64,000 nucleotides of DNA from Paraflavitalea soli. GTDB taxonomy: Bacteria > Bacteroidota > Bacteroidia > Chitinophagales > Chitinophagaceae. Under the pieces are notes generated by a model. It was not told the DNA's origin and ran no database searches. It saw only the letters and a program-made list of their open reading frames with translations. Shown in pieces: positions 27,218-36,200 of the stretch; position 1 is the first letter of the stretch; each line of letters opens with the position of its first letter. Position numbers and translations under genes: made by a program. Where the stretch lies: positions 2,112,546 through 2,176,545 of the forward strand of contig NZ_CP032157.1 of NCBI RefSeq assembly GCF_003555545.1, given 5' to 3'.

Positions 27218-30200
27218 TTAGAATTCAATGTTTGCACCTACCGTGATCGTTCGGGGATTGGGATAGTGCCCGTCATCGATGTTCATACGCGTTACATTGT
27301 TGTTGAGCGAACCCAGGTCAGGATCATACCCTGAATAACCCGTGAAGGTGTAAATATTCTGGGCCGATACATACAAGCGGGCATTCGTGAGCTTCACTTT
27401 GCCGATCAGGTTCTTCGGCAGGTTATAACCCAGCGTAAGCGTTTGTATCCGCAGGAAGGAGCCATCTTCCACAAAACGGTCCGATATACGGAAGTTGTTG
27501 TTGTGCCAGGGATTGAAGCGGGGTAAACTACCATTGGTATTGGTAGGGGTATACCTTTCCAGCACGTCTTTCGACTGGTTGTTGTAGGCATTTGTCAGCC
27601 CTTCCGTTTGCCGGCGTACGATATTGAATATTTTAGCGCCTACACTGCCATAGAGGAATACGCCCAGGTCGAAATTCTTATAGTTGACCGTGTTGTTGAA
27701 TCCGAAAGTGAACTTGGGGTTGGGGTTACCAATGAATTCCACATCCTTGTCATCGATCACTTTATTGCCGTCGAGGTCTTTGAACATGACATCACCCAGC
27801 CAATAGGTCTTCATGCCTACAGGCAGGCCCCAGTTGGTGCCACTATTGAGCTGGTCCATCGACCTGAACAGCCCGTTTGTTACATAACCATAGAAAGAGC
27901 CTACCGGCAATCCTTGTTTGGTAAGCGTCACTACCGGATCGTTGCCGGAATAATCTGTTTTCACCCGGCCCGTAATGGCCGCATCGGGTGTATTGAGGCG
28001 ATTGAGGATATTCTTGTAATGACTAAAGGTGACCGTTGTCTTCCAGGTAAGGTCCTTTGTCTGTACGTTGTACGTGGTCAGCGAGATATCGATACCTGTG
28101 TTCGTCATCTCCCCATCGTTGGCAATGGGTGTCCAGATATCGTTCCAGTTATTGCTATTCGTTTGTTCACCCAGGCCTGAGAAATCACCCAGCTGCGTAG
28201 CCAGCAACATGTCTGTCGTCACCTTTTTGTACACGTCTACACTCAGGTCTACCCTCCTGTTGAACAAGGTGGCATCCACACCGGCATTGTACGTGATCAC
28301 CGATTCCCAGCCCAGGTCCGGATTACCCACGTTGCGGGGAATACCGCCCGGACCAAAGGGTCCTTCTGTGAGCAGGCGGATATTGGTCGTATAAGAATTG
28401 GCAGCTACATTCTGGTTGCCCACCGCGCCCGCACCGGCCCTGAACTTGAGGTAATTGAGCCATTTGATGTTTTGCATAAATGCCTCATTGCTGGCCGTCC
28501 AGGATACAGAGGCTGCCGGGAAATAACCTACACGGTTGTTCTCACCAAAAGCAGAAGAAGCATCCCGACGCACCGAAGCACTCAGCGAATACTTTTCATC
28601 ATACGTATAGTTCAACCGGGCAAAATAAGATTCCATGCTCCACTCCCCGGCTCCGGCGCCGATCTGTTCACCCGACCCATTGCCACCGGCGCCAGCTGCC
28701 AGCGAAGGCAGGTTGAGCGTGAGGTTGGTCCTGTAAGCCTGTATATTGTCCCAGCGCGAATACTGCGCTTCATGACCCCCTGTAGCATTCACCGCATGCT
28801 TGCCAAAGCTGTTATTGTACGTGAGGTAACTCTTAACGGCCCAGTAATAACTATTACCTCTTTCTTCCCGCAGGTGACTGGGGCTAAGAATGATCTCCCT
28901 CGATGCTTCATTCTGCACAAAAGGCTGGTAAGCCTTGCTGCTGCTGAGGTTGAAATCATAGTTTACCTCATTGCGGAAAGTAAGCCCTTTCAGTATCGTC
29001 AGGTCCGCATAGAGACTACCGAAAGCCTTGGATTGAATTGTGCGCACATCCCGCAGTTCTGCCAGCGCTACCGGGTTGCGCGGGTTACCGAAGGTGATGC
29101 CACCGATCGATGTAGTAGTGGCATAACTGCCATCGAAGGTCCTGATCGGCGCTGCCGGACTGTTGTACAATACTACACCCGTTACCGCATCAAATCCATC
29201 TGTGAGCGCTATCTTCTGGTTGCTGCGCGAGAGGTTGGCGCTTACCCCTGCCCGCAGCCAGGTCTTCACCTGCTGATCGAGGTTGAAGCGGAGCGAATAG
29301 CGGTTGAATTCAGAACCGATGATGATACCCGTTTGGTTATAATAGTTGCCCGAGAAATAGTAATTCGTTTTGCCTTGCCCACCGGAGAAAGACAATTGGT
29401 GGTTCTGGATCAGCCCCGTACGGAAAATGGCATCCTGCCAGTCCGTTCCTTCACCCAGTAAAGCGGGATTCTTAAACTCACCCGTGCTGTCCATACCATC
29501 ACCGGCGGCCCTTACTTCATTGACCAGCGAGTTGAGGTAACCGCCATATTCCTGCAGGTTCATGATCGGCAGTTTTTTGGGGATCGACTGCCAGCCGAAA
29601 TAAGTATCATAAGCTATCTTGCCTTCGCCCGCCTTGCCTCTTTTCGTATTGATCAATACCACGCCATTGGCAGCGCGGGAACCATAGATCGCCTGTGCCG
29701 AAGCATCTTTGAGGATATCGATAGAAGCGATATCAGAGGGGTTCAGGCTGGCCAGCACACTTTGTCCCGTTTGGCCCGATCCGCCGCCCAGTACATTCTG
29801 CTCCAGGCTATTGATCGTACCGCCCATGGGTACACCATCTATTACATATAGCGGATCGTTGCCATTGACACTGGTAATACCGCGCACCCTTACCGATACG
29901 CCGCCGCCGGGTTGTCCGCCATTGCTGGAGACCGTTACCCCGGCTACCTTACCCTGGATGGCCTGGTCGGCCCCGGCCACCGGTATATTCTTCAGGTCAC
30001 GTTCAGTAACAGACGAGATCGAAGAGGTTACATTGGCACGCTTGGCTGTACCATAACCTATGACCACCACTTCATTCAACCGCGTGTCGGCCACTGTGAG
30101 CGTGGCCAGTACCGAGGTCTTACCGTCGATGGATATTTCCTGGGCATCCATGCCCACATAGGAAACCACCAGTGTTTTTGTATTGGGGGGAACAGCTATT

Positions 30201-30394
30201 TTAAAGGCGCCATTGGCATCTGTGGTAGCTGTGATCTTCTCTCCTTTTACCCGTATAGTGGCATTACTAAGCGGAGCGCCATTTTGATCGGAGATAATGC
30301 CTGTCACCGTTTTTTGTTGACCAAAGGCGATGGAGAAGGAGGATATGCATAATAGTACACCTAGCAGTATCCTGGGGAATACTTTATTTCTCAT
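27218..30394 (-). CDS. SusC-family TonB-dependent transporter of the beta-mannan locus
   Basis: A 1058-residue outer-membrane importer. It has a signal peptide (1-25, ending IAFGQ) and a carboxypeptidase-regulatory-like domain (about 28-100). The SusC motif EVVVIGYGTAKRANVTSSIS lies near 108-128. The plug includes GVSVRVRGITSVNGNDPLYV, and the beta-barrel ends TVGANIEF. It is the first gene of the mannan operon and carries its own regulated promoter upstream, divergent from the AraC gene. Confidence 0.95.
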   Translation of the reverse strand: MRNKVFPRILLGVLLCISSFSIAFGQQKTVTGIISDQNGAPLSNATIRVKGEKITATTDANGAFKIAVPPNTKTLVVSYVGMDAQEISIDGKTSVLATLTVADTRLNEVVVIGYGTAKRANVTSSISSVTERDLKNIPVAGADQAIQGKVAGVTVSSNGGQPGGGVSVRVRGITSVNGNDPLYVIDGVPMGGTINSLEQNVLGGGSGQTGQSVLASLNPSDIASIDILKDASAQAIYGSRAANGVVLINTKRGKAGEGKIAYDTYFGWQSIPKKLPIMNLQEYGGYLNSLVNEVRAAGDGMDSTGEFKNPALLGEGTDWQDAIFRTGLIQNHQLSFSGGQGKTNYYFSGNYYNQTGIIIGSEFNRYSLRFNLDQQVKTWLRAGVSANLSRSNQKIALTDGFDAVTGVVLYNSPAAPIRTFDGSYATTTSIGGITFGNPRNPVALAELRDVRTIQSKAFGSLYADLTILKGLTFRNEVNYDFNLSSSKAYQPFVQNEASREIILSPSHLREERGNSYYWAVKSYLTYNNSFGKHAVNATGGHEAQYSRWDNIQAYRTNLTLNLPSLAAGAGGNGSGEQIGAGAGEWSMESYFARLNYTYDEKYSLSASVRRDASSAFGENNRVGYFPAASVSWTASNEAFMQNIKWLNYLKFRAGAGAVGNQNVAANSYTTNIRLLTEGPFGPGGIPRNVGNPDLGWESVITYNAGVDATLFNRRVDLSVDVYKKVTTDMLLATQLGDFSGLGEQTNSNNWNDIWTPIANDGEMTNTGIDISLTTYNVQTKDLTWKTTVTFSHYKNILNRLNTPDAAITGRVKTDYSGNDPVVTLTKQGLPVGSFYGYVTNGLFRSMDQLNSGTNWGLPVGMKTYWLGDVMFKDLDGNKVIDDKDVEFIGNPNPKFTFGFNNTVNYKNFDLGVFLYGSVGAKIFNIVRRQTEGLTNAYNNQSKDVLERYTPTNTNGSLPRFNPWHNNNFRISDRFVEDGSFLRIQTLTLGYNLPKNLIGKVKLTNARLYVSAQNIYTFTGYSGYDPDLGSLNNNVTRMNIDDGHYPNPRTITVGANIEF

Positions 30395-30413
30395 ATAGCA
30401 AGAATGTTTGACC

Positions 30414-30470
30414 CAAAACTATCCCCCCAATTACTTCAGTACAAGTACTTTTTTGACCAATACTTGTATT
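30414..30470 (-). promoter_or_regulatory. SusC promoter with two operator-like dyads
   Basis: On the reverse strand TTG (30444-30442) and TAGTTTTG (30421-30414), spaced 20 bases, match the Bacteroidota -33/-7 boxes. The -33 TTG is the centre of the dyad AGTACAAGTACT (30438-30449). A second dyad of the same design, AATACTTGTATT (30459-30470), is centred exactly 21 bp upstream. Two sites two helical turns apart, the nearer covering the -33 box, fit a dimeric regulator. The divergent AraC protein is the obvious candidate, which is inference. Confidence 0.5.
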
Positions 30471-30590
30471 TTTTAGTATAAAATATCACCACAACACATT
30501 ATTGAAACAATTAAAATAAGCCACCACACTGCATTTCATCAAATATTCAAACAAATCAAGGAACTGATACTTTATTTACAGTTGTTTATA

Positions 30591-30598
30591 TAATTTTG
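30591..30598 (+). promoter_or_regulatory. possible -7 box of the AraC gene
   Basis: TAATTTTG matches the Bacteroidota -7 consensus TAnnTTTG about 30 bases before the ATG at 30628. No -33 TTG was found at the usual distance, so support is weak. Confidence 0.3.
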
Positions 30599-30627
30599 AT
30601 ATATTACAAGCACATATTCTCTCCATT

Positions 30628-31518
30628 ATGAACAAGGCGGCAAAGAATGATATCCTCCGGGAGATCACTCCCCTCACCCAAAGTGATTGCTTTACCCTGT
30701 TTTCCAGGGTAAAGACCGAGTTTGACTTTCCCCTGCATTACCATGAGGAATTTGAACTGAACTTCATTCAGCATGCAAAGCACGCACAGCGGATGATTGG
30801 TGATCACATAGAAGAGATAGATGATATTGAGTTGGTATTGGTGGGACCTAATCTGCAGCATGCCTGGTTTACCCATAAGTGTAAGGGAAAAGAGATCCGG
30901 GAGATCACCATACAATTTCACAAGGACCTGTTTGATGACAAACTCCTTCGCCGCAACCAGCTGAATTTTATCCGTACCATGTTTGAGCGTTCTGTGCGGG
31001 GGATTTTATTCTCCCGCGAAACCGCCCAGCAGGTAGCGCCGCGCATCATCGAGCTCAACCGCAAGCATGGTTTTGATTCTGTGCTGGAACTCATGTCTAT
31101 CCTGCACGACTTGTCTACCTCCCGCAATATGCGCACCCTCTCTGATTCGTCTTTCAATACCACTGAACCTTTCAGTTATAACAGCCGGCGTATCGAAAAG
31201 ACCTTTGAGTACATGAACCAGAATTTTGACAAGCCCATTACCCTGGGCGAAGTGGCCAGGCTGGCCAATATGTCGGAGGTAGCTTTCAGCCGCTTTTTCA
31301 AACAGCGTACCGGCAATACCTTTATTGACAGCTTAACAGAGATAAGACTGGGCCATGCTTCCCGTATGCTGATCGATACCACCCAGTCCGTAGCTGAGAT
31401 CGCCTACCATTGCGGGTTCAACAATATCTCCAACTTCAACCGTATTTTCAGGAAAAAGAAAGGCTGTACCCCCAGGGATTTCAGGGAAAGCTTTTCGGGC
31501 AGACGCATTTTTATTTAG
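30628..31518 (+). CDS. AraC-family transcriptional regulator of the mannan locus
   Basis: A 296-residue soluble regulator. The N-terminal half is a cupin-like ligand-binding domain (FDFPLHYHEEFELNFIQ near 33-49, then HAWFTHKCKGKEI). The C-terminal 100 residues hold the paired AraC helix-turn-helix: ITLGEVARLANMSEVAFSRF near 205-224 and VAEIAYHCGFNNISNFNRIF near 255-274. It is divergent from SusC across a 233-base region with two dyads. Many Bacteroidota loci use hybrid two-component or SusR regulators, but cupin-type AraC proteins are also common. Control of the mannan genes is inferred from position. Confidence 0.92.
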   Translation: MNKAAKNDILREITPLTQSDCFTLFSRVKTEFDFPLHYHEEFELNFIQHAKHAQRMIGDHIEEIDDIELVLVGPNLQHAWFTHKCKGKEIREITIQFHKDLFDDKLLRRNQLNFIRTMFERSVRGILFSRETAQQVAPRIIELNRKHGFDSVLELMSILHDLSTSRNMRTLSDSSFNTTEPFSYNSRRIEKTFEYMNQNFDKPITLGEVARLANMSEVAFSRFFKQRTGNTFIDSLTEIRLGHASRMLIDTTQSVAEIAYHCGFNNISNFNRIFRKKKGCTPRDFRESFSGRRIFI

Positions 31519-31552
31519 AAAGCTGCGAGCTTTGAGCTACGAGCTGCGAGCA
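31519..31552. repeat. AGCTCGCAGC dispersed repeat, copy 4 (reversed)
   Basis: AAGCTGCGAGCTTTGAGCTA followed by CGAGCTGCGAGC, starting right after the AraC stop codon. Confidence 0.7.
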
Positions 31553-31592
31553 ATGCAAGGGAACCCACTACAGGAATGCAGGAAAACAAAAA

Positions 31593-31616
31593 GCCCCACG
31601 CTTGGAAGCGCAGGGC
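31593..31616 (+). terminator. hairpin downstream of the AraC gene
   Basis: GCCCCACGCTT pairs with AAGCGCAGGGC with a two-base mismatch bubble. An A-run precedes it, but no T-run follows, so it may serve the other strand or act only as a stable 3' hairpin. Confidence 0.4.
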
Positions 31617-31706
31617 ATGCATATACATATTGAGATGACCCAATCTCAACTATAACTTTACATTTTTCAAACGCTTCTGGATGCTTTGCCACCCACTATC
31701 GAAGCA

Positions 31707-31750
31707 AAGGTGTATTCTTCTGGATTCTGTATTCTACATTCTATATTCTC
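31707..31750. repeat. TATTCTG microsatellite, second copy
   Basis: It shares the lead GAAGCAAA-GTGTATTCTTCTG with 23003-23024 and then degenerate ATTCTG/ATTCTA units, ending next to the stop of the reverse-strand gene at 31754. Confidence 0.65.
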
Positions 31751-31753
31751 TCC

Positions 31754-32101
31754 CTACAGTTCGAATATCAGTTGTTCATCCCTATTCTCTACCGGTATCT
31801 TCCGTAGAAAATTATCATATCCTTCTTCATTATCATGGCTGCTGGCAGCACCGTAGGAATCAAGGCTATAGCCTATCAGTCCGTCGTGGGCTTCTATCAC
31901 ATACAGTACAGAGGAGTCATCGGGATTGGATTCTCCTTCAAAGCGGTATGTTTTAATGATCTTCAGGTCTTCCGGTTGGTAATTCTTTCCCCTTCCGGCT
32001 GTAAATCCTTCCGGCGTCCAGCGGAACTCATTGTCCTTCTTTTGCAGCCGCAACTTTTCCAGCACCTGTACTAAAGTGGTCATTTGTTCTGATCTGTTCA
32101 T
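31754..32101 (-). CDS. small conserved Bacteroidota protein (often mislabelled phosphoribosylpyrophosphate synthetase)
   Basis: A 115-residue acidic soluble protein. From memory, its run FRWTPEGFTAGRGKNYQPED, then YRFEGESNPDDSSVLYVIEA and HDGLIGYSLDSYG, belongs to a widespread Bacteroidota group of unknown function that databases tend to name PRPP synthetase. It has none of that enzyme's motifs. The internal ATG at 32101 (MNRSEQ) was preferred over an upstream start at 32209, whose extra residues do not look conserved. It stands alone among repeats. Confidence 0.7.
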   Translation of the reverse strand: MNRSEQMTTLVQVLEKLRLQKKDNEFRWTPEGFTAGRGKNYQPEDLKIIKTYRFEGESNPDDSSVLYVIEAHDGLIGYSLDSYGAASSHDNEEGYDNFLRKIPVENRDEQLIFEL

Positions 32102-32573
32102 GGCGGTGTTTTGAGGTATAATTTCAAAAGGTGTGCCATGGGAAGGCAACAAGGCAACGAGGCACCGAGGCAATAACTGGCGCGCTTTGTCCCAAATTAG
32201 CTGGCGCAAGGATGCAGGGCACGAGTGCGGCGGGGTACATGTGCCCGAAATGAATGCAGGGACTGTATAAATAAATCCCCGTTTTGGGCAATTAGCTTCT
32301 TGTCATTTTGAATCTCCCTTTTTTGTCATCCAGAACCCTTTTGCCATCCCGAACGAAGCTTCCTTTTTTGTCATCTCGAACGTAGCGGATCTCTCACTAC
32401 GCTGAATCATACGGTACCATGTTGTTCTTGCTTGTATACCAGGATTGGAATATAGCTCATAAATTTCATAATCTGTAAATCCGCCCAATTAATGGAGCTT
32501 GGCTTCCTTGCAACCGACGTCTCAGTAAACAGGACTACGATTTTATTTGTACATTTACTATCAAATTACATGT
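32102..32573. other. 472-base gene-free stretch with GTCAT-type repeats
   Basis: No convincing gene. It includes four degenerate GTCATCYCGAA units (32295-32405) and an AT-rich stretch before the small gene at 32574. Confidence 0.6.
32295..32405. repeat. GTCATCYCGAA repeats, second block
   Basis: CTTGTCATTTTGAATC, TTTGTCATCCAGAACC, TTGCCATCCCGAACGAAGC and TTTGTCATCTCGAACGTAGC follow one another at about 20-28 base steps. They share the AACGAAGC...GATCTCTCACTACGCTG tail seen near 22770. Confidence 0.65.
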
Positions 32574-32780
32574 ATGTCTGATTACAAGTTTGATAGAACT
32601 GCATTCAGAATGATGACTTTTAAAGAAGCAGATACAGCCAATGTGTTTGACAAGAGCATCCCATATGCTGAACGTTTACGTCAGGCATACTTTCTTATTG
32701 CACAGGCTTATGGCTTTTCAATGACCGATCAGCCTAAATTAGATAGAAGTTATTTTTCCAGTCGGAAACAAAACAATTAA
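32574..32780 (+). CDS. small partner protein of the nucleotidyltransferase (possible toxin-antitoxin pair)
   Basis: A 68-residue protein beginning MSDYKFDRTAF. I chose the ATG at 32574 over the one nine codons upstream because the family start looks like this. Its core, PYAERLRQAYFLIAQAYGFS then QPKLDRSYFSSRKQ, resembles short proteins that regularly precede MNT-like nucleotidyltransferases in Bacteroidota (recalled, not searched). The stop overlaps the next start (TAATG at 32778-32782), so translation is coupled. A role as one half of a toxin-antitoxin-like module is plausible but unproven. Confidence 0.6.
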   Translation: MSDYKFDRTAFRMMTFKEADTANVFDKSIPYAERLRQAYFLIAQAYGFSMTDQPKLDRSYFSSRKQNN

Positions 32781-33241
32781 TGGGTAATATTTTCAATGAC
32801 GACTTTAGGGATTTTATCCAGGCCATGAATAACCACAATGTGGAATATATTCTTGTTGGTGGTTATGCTGTAATTCTGCATGGTTATAGGAGAGTTACCG
32901 GAGATATGGACATATGGGTTAAGAGGACTAAAGAAAACTATTCAAAGCTTACCCGTGCATTTGCTGAATTTCGCCTTCCAGTTTTCGATATGACCGAGCA
33001 AAAGTTTTTGGATGCAGCGACAACCGATGTATTTTCTTATGGCAGGCCTCCAGTAAGTATTGATATAATTACCGAACTCAAAGGGGTACAATTTGATGAG
33101 GCTTTTTCTCAAGCTCAGATCTTCAACGAAAACGAATTAATGATTCGATTTCTACATTTTAACAATCTGATCCAGGCAAAAAAAGCAGCAGGGCGCCATA
33201 AGGACCTAGATGATATTGAGAAATTAACTTCAGGAGAATAA
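32780..33241 (+). CDS. nucleotidyltransferase-fold protein (MNT/DUF6036-like)
   Basis: A 153-residue soluble protein with the minimal nucleotidyltransferase motif GGYAVILHGYRRVTGDMDIW (about 23-42): a GG pair, then the D-x-D of TGDMDIWV. A later acidic strand VSIDIITEL (near 94-102) offers a third carboxylate. The C-terminus LIQAKKAAGRHKDLDDIEKL is typical. Such proteins act as toxins, antitoxins or unassigned nucleotidyltransferases. It overlaps the 68-residue gene by one base, and the two form an isolated unit in repeat-rich DNA. Confidence 0.8.
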   Translation: MGNIFNDDFRDFIQAMNNHNVEYILVGGYAVILHGYRRVTGDMDIWVKRTKENYSKLTRAFAEFRLPVFDMTEQKFLDAATTDVFSYGRPPVSIDIITELKGVQFDEAFSQAQIFNENELMIRFLHFNNLIQAKKAAGRHKDLDDIEKLTSGE

Positions 33242-33298
33242 TTCCCAACCAATTTGCTCTTGGTTTATACGAGAACCAATTAACACACAAAGCTATAA

Positions 33299-36200
33299 CT
33301 GCATTCCTACACCTTCCATATCACCCTGTACGACCTCGCCTTTGTAGGGGCCATCTTTGTAGGGCTCACTTTTGCCCTCCTTTTATGGTTCACCAGGTCC
33401 GTTAACCGCAGCGCCAACCGGTTTCTTGCCCTGGCCCTGGTTACCATGGTGCTGTGGATGATGCGGGTGTTGGCTAGTAATGTACAGCTGCACAGCTACC
33501 TGCCCCACTGGGACCGTTTACCAATGCAATTTTTGCTGGCCCTGGGTCCACTGATCTATTTTTATGTACTTAAAATTACACACCGGCAGTATCAGTTTGG
33601 GTGGAGGGATCTATTGCATTTCAGCCCCCTGCTGCTGGAACAGGGAGCGCTGGCGCTGGCGCCTACCTATGTTACGCAGGTCTTTCAACAACTGAACCCG
33701 GTAGTACAGGTACTGGTATTTATTTCGATGATCATCTACCTGTACCAGTGCAACCGGCTCATACAGGGTTTTTACCGGCAGCTGCAGCCCGTTTTGATGG
33801 ACAGGCCCCTGGTCGAATTCCGGTGGCTGCGCCGCCTGCTGGCAGCAACCGCTTTGTTATGGTGCTTGTGGATAGCCTGTGCCGCCGCCGGGCATTTTAT
33901 ATATCGTGGCCAATCCGGCCTGCAGGTTTATTACCCTTTCTATATCCTTTTTGCTGTAATGATGATATGGACGGCAGCGGCTGCCTTCCTGAAGCCACAA
34001 GCGGGCGTCATGACCCAAGCGCCTGCACCCGGTAAGCCGCCCATACCTGCTGAGGTGAGGGCAAAAGCTGCCTGGCTGAAGAAGGCCATGGAAACCAACC
34101 GGTATTACGAGGAACCGGAATTAACCCTCCCCCTGCTGGCTGAAAAACTCCGGCTGCCTCCCCACGAATTGTCACGGGTCATCAATACCGTGTTTAAAAA
34201 AAGCTTCAACGATTTCGTCAATGAATACCGCGTCCGCGATGTGGTATCCAAAATGCAGGACCCGGCTTTCGATAAGATGACCCTGCTGGGGATCGCTTAT
34301 GATGCCGGGTTCAACTCAAAATCTACCTTTAACCGTGCTTTCAAACAAATAACCGGAAAAACCCCTGCCGAATGGAAGCATGACCTGGAAAATAAGGGGT
34401 CATCTTATCATTTGACACCCTCGTCACGTACGGCCGCGGTAATTTCAAGCCATCCATCCACACCTGCGTGGGCTGGTATGAAATTAAACCGCCAATACAT
34501 GTTTAAAAATTATTTCAAGACTTCCTGGCGCAGCCTCCTCCGCCATAAAATGTATAGCCTCATCAACGTGCTGGGCCTGGCCCTGGGTATTTGTGTCTGC
34601 CTGGTTATTTACCTGATCACCCGGTACGAATATAGTTTTGATACCTTTCACCAGGACCGTGACCGTATCTTTTGTGTGGATGCCGAAATGCATGGGCGTC
34701 ATTTGAATAGCATACCTGGCCCTATGCCGGCCGCCATGCGCCAGGAAATGACCGGTTTTGAAACCATGGCTGCCTTTCAAACCTATACCGCCAGCGTAAC
34801 GATACCAGGGGGCCAACAGGGAGATGCCCTGCACTTCACCGACGACGGCAGCCTCGCTATTGCGGAGCCCCAATACTTCGACATCTTTCGTTACCAGTGG
34901 TTGAGTGGAAATCCCAGGACTGCCCTGATGATGCCCAACTCGGTGGTGCTTACCGCGGAAAAGGCCCAACAATACTTTGGCGATGCCAGCCCGGACAGGA
35001 TCATCGGCCGGACCATTTATTACCAGGATTCGCTGATGGTCACCGTGACAGGTATCGTCGCCAATTGGACAGGCAACAGTGATTTTAATTATAGCCAATG
35101 GCTCTCCTATGCTACCATCCCGGTTAGTTTTCTTCAGCAGGAAATAAAGCTAGAGAACTGGAACACGATGAATCGTTCCAGCCAGATCATGATCAAACTG
35201 GCTAAGGACGTCAGGCCCTCACAGATCGATACGCAATTCACTGCCTTTGCCAAACGGCACTACGGTTCACAACCGGCATTTGCTGCCCGTTTGAAACCAC
35301 TATCAGGCATCCATTTTCACCGGGAATATGGTGGCGAAGGCAGAAAGGCCAGCTTGCCGGTGCTGTACACATTAATAGCCGTGGCAGGGTTTATCCTGCT
35401 GCTTGCCATTGTCAACTTTGTCAACTTGTCTACCGCGCAATCCATGCAAAGAGCCAGAGAGATCGGCGTCCGGAAGGTGCTGGGTGGCAGCAGGCGGGCC
35501 ATCGCGGTGCAGTTTTTTACTGAAACCCTGGTGTTGACGGTAGCAGCTGTGGGGCTTGCGGCCCTGATGGTAAATCCCGTGTTTGGTTTGTTCGCTGATC
35601 TGATCCCGACCGGCGTTCGATTCCGGCTGGATGGTGCTACGTTGTTATTCTTTTTGGTGGTAACTGCAGTGACCACCTTCCTGGCGGGGTTTTATCCGGC
35701 CAAGGTGCTGGGCAACTATCAGCCCACGGTGACCCTCAAAGGGATCGCTACGGCGCCAGGCGGCGGAAAAGGGACGCTGCGCAAAGGACTTATCGTTTTC
35801 CAATTTACCATATCGCTGTTGTTTATCATAGCATCTGTCGTCATTGGTGCGCAGCTGCAGTACGTGCTACGTGCAGACCTGGGTTTCAAGACAGATGCGA
35901 TCCTCACCATCAGCAGCCCGCTTGTTAACAGAGGAGGTGGGATCAGTTTCCAGTCGGACAAGGCCCGGACCCCGCCACCGGCTTCCGAAGTGACGGGTAA
36001 ACTGGCGGTACTGACGAATAAGATCCGGCAACTGGCCGGCGTAGAACAAGTGATCAGAGAAGGAAGGCCACCGATGGGACGGATGCATTGGGGATTCGGC
36101 GGTGGCGCACTGAAAGGCAGCGATGAGCGATCATTCGACGTATCGCTTCATCATGGAGACGAAAATTACCTTCCTTTTTATGGGATGAAGCTGGTGGCGG

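Noticed and set aside
31754-32101. Phosphoribosylpyrophosphate synthetase
   Set aside because: Far too short and lacks the PRPP-binding motif; that name is a database habit for this family.
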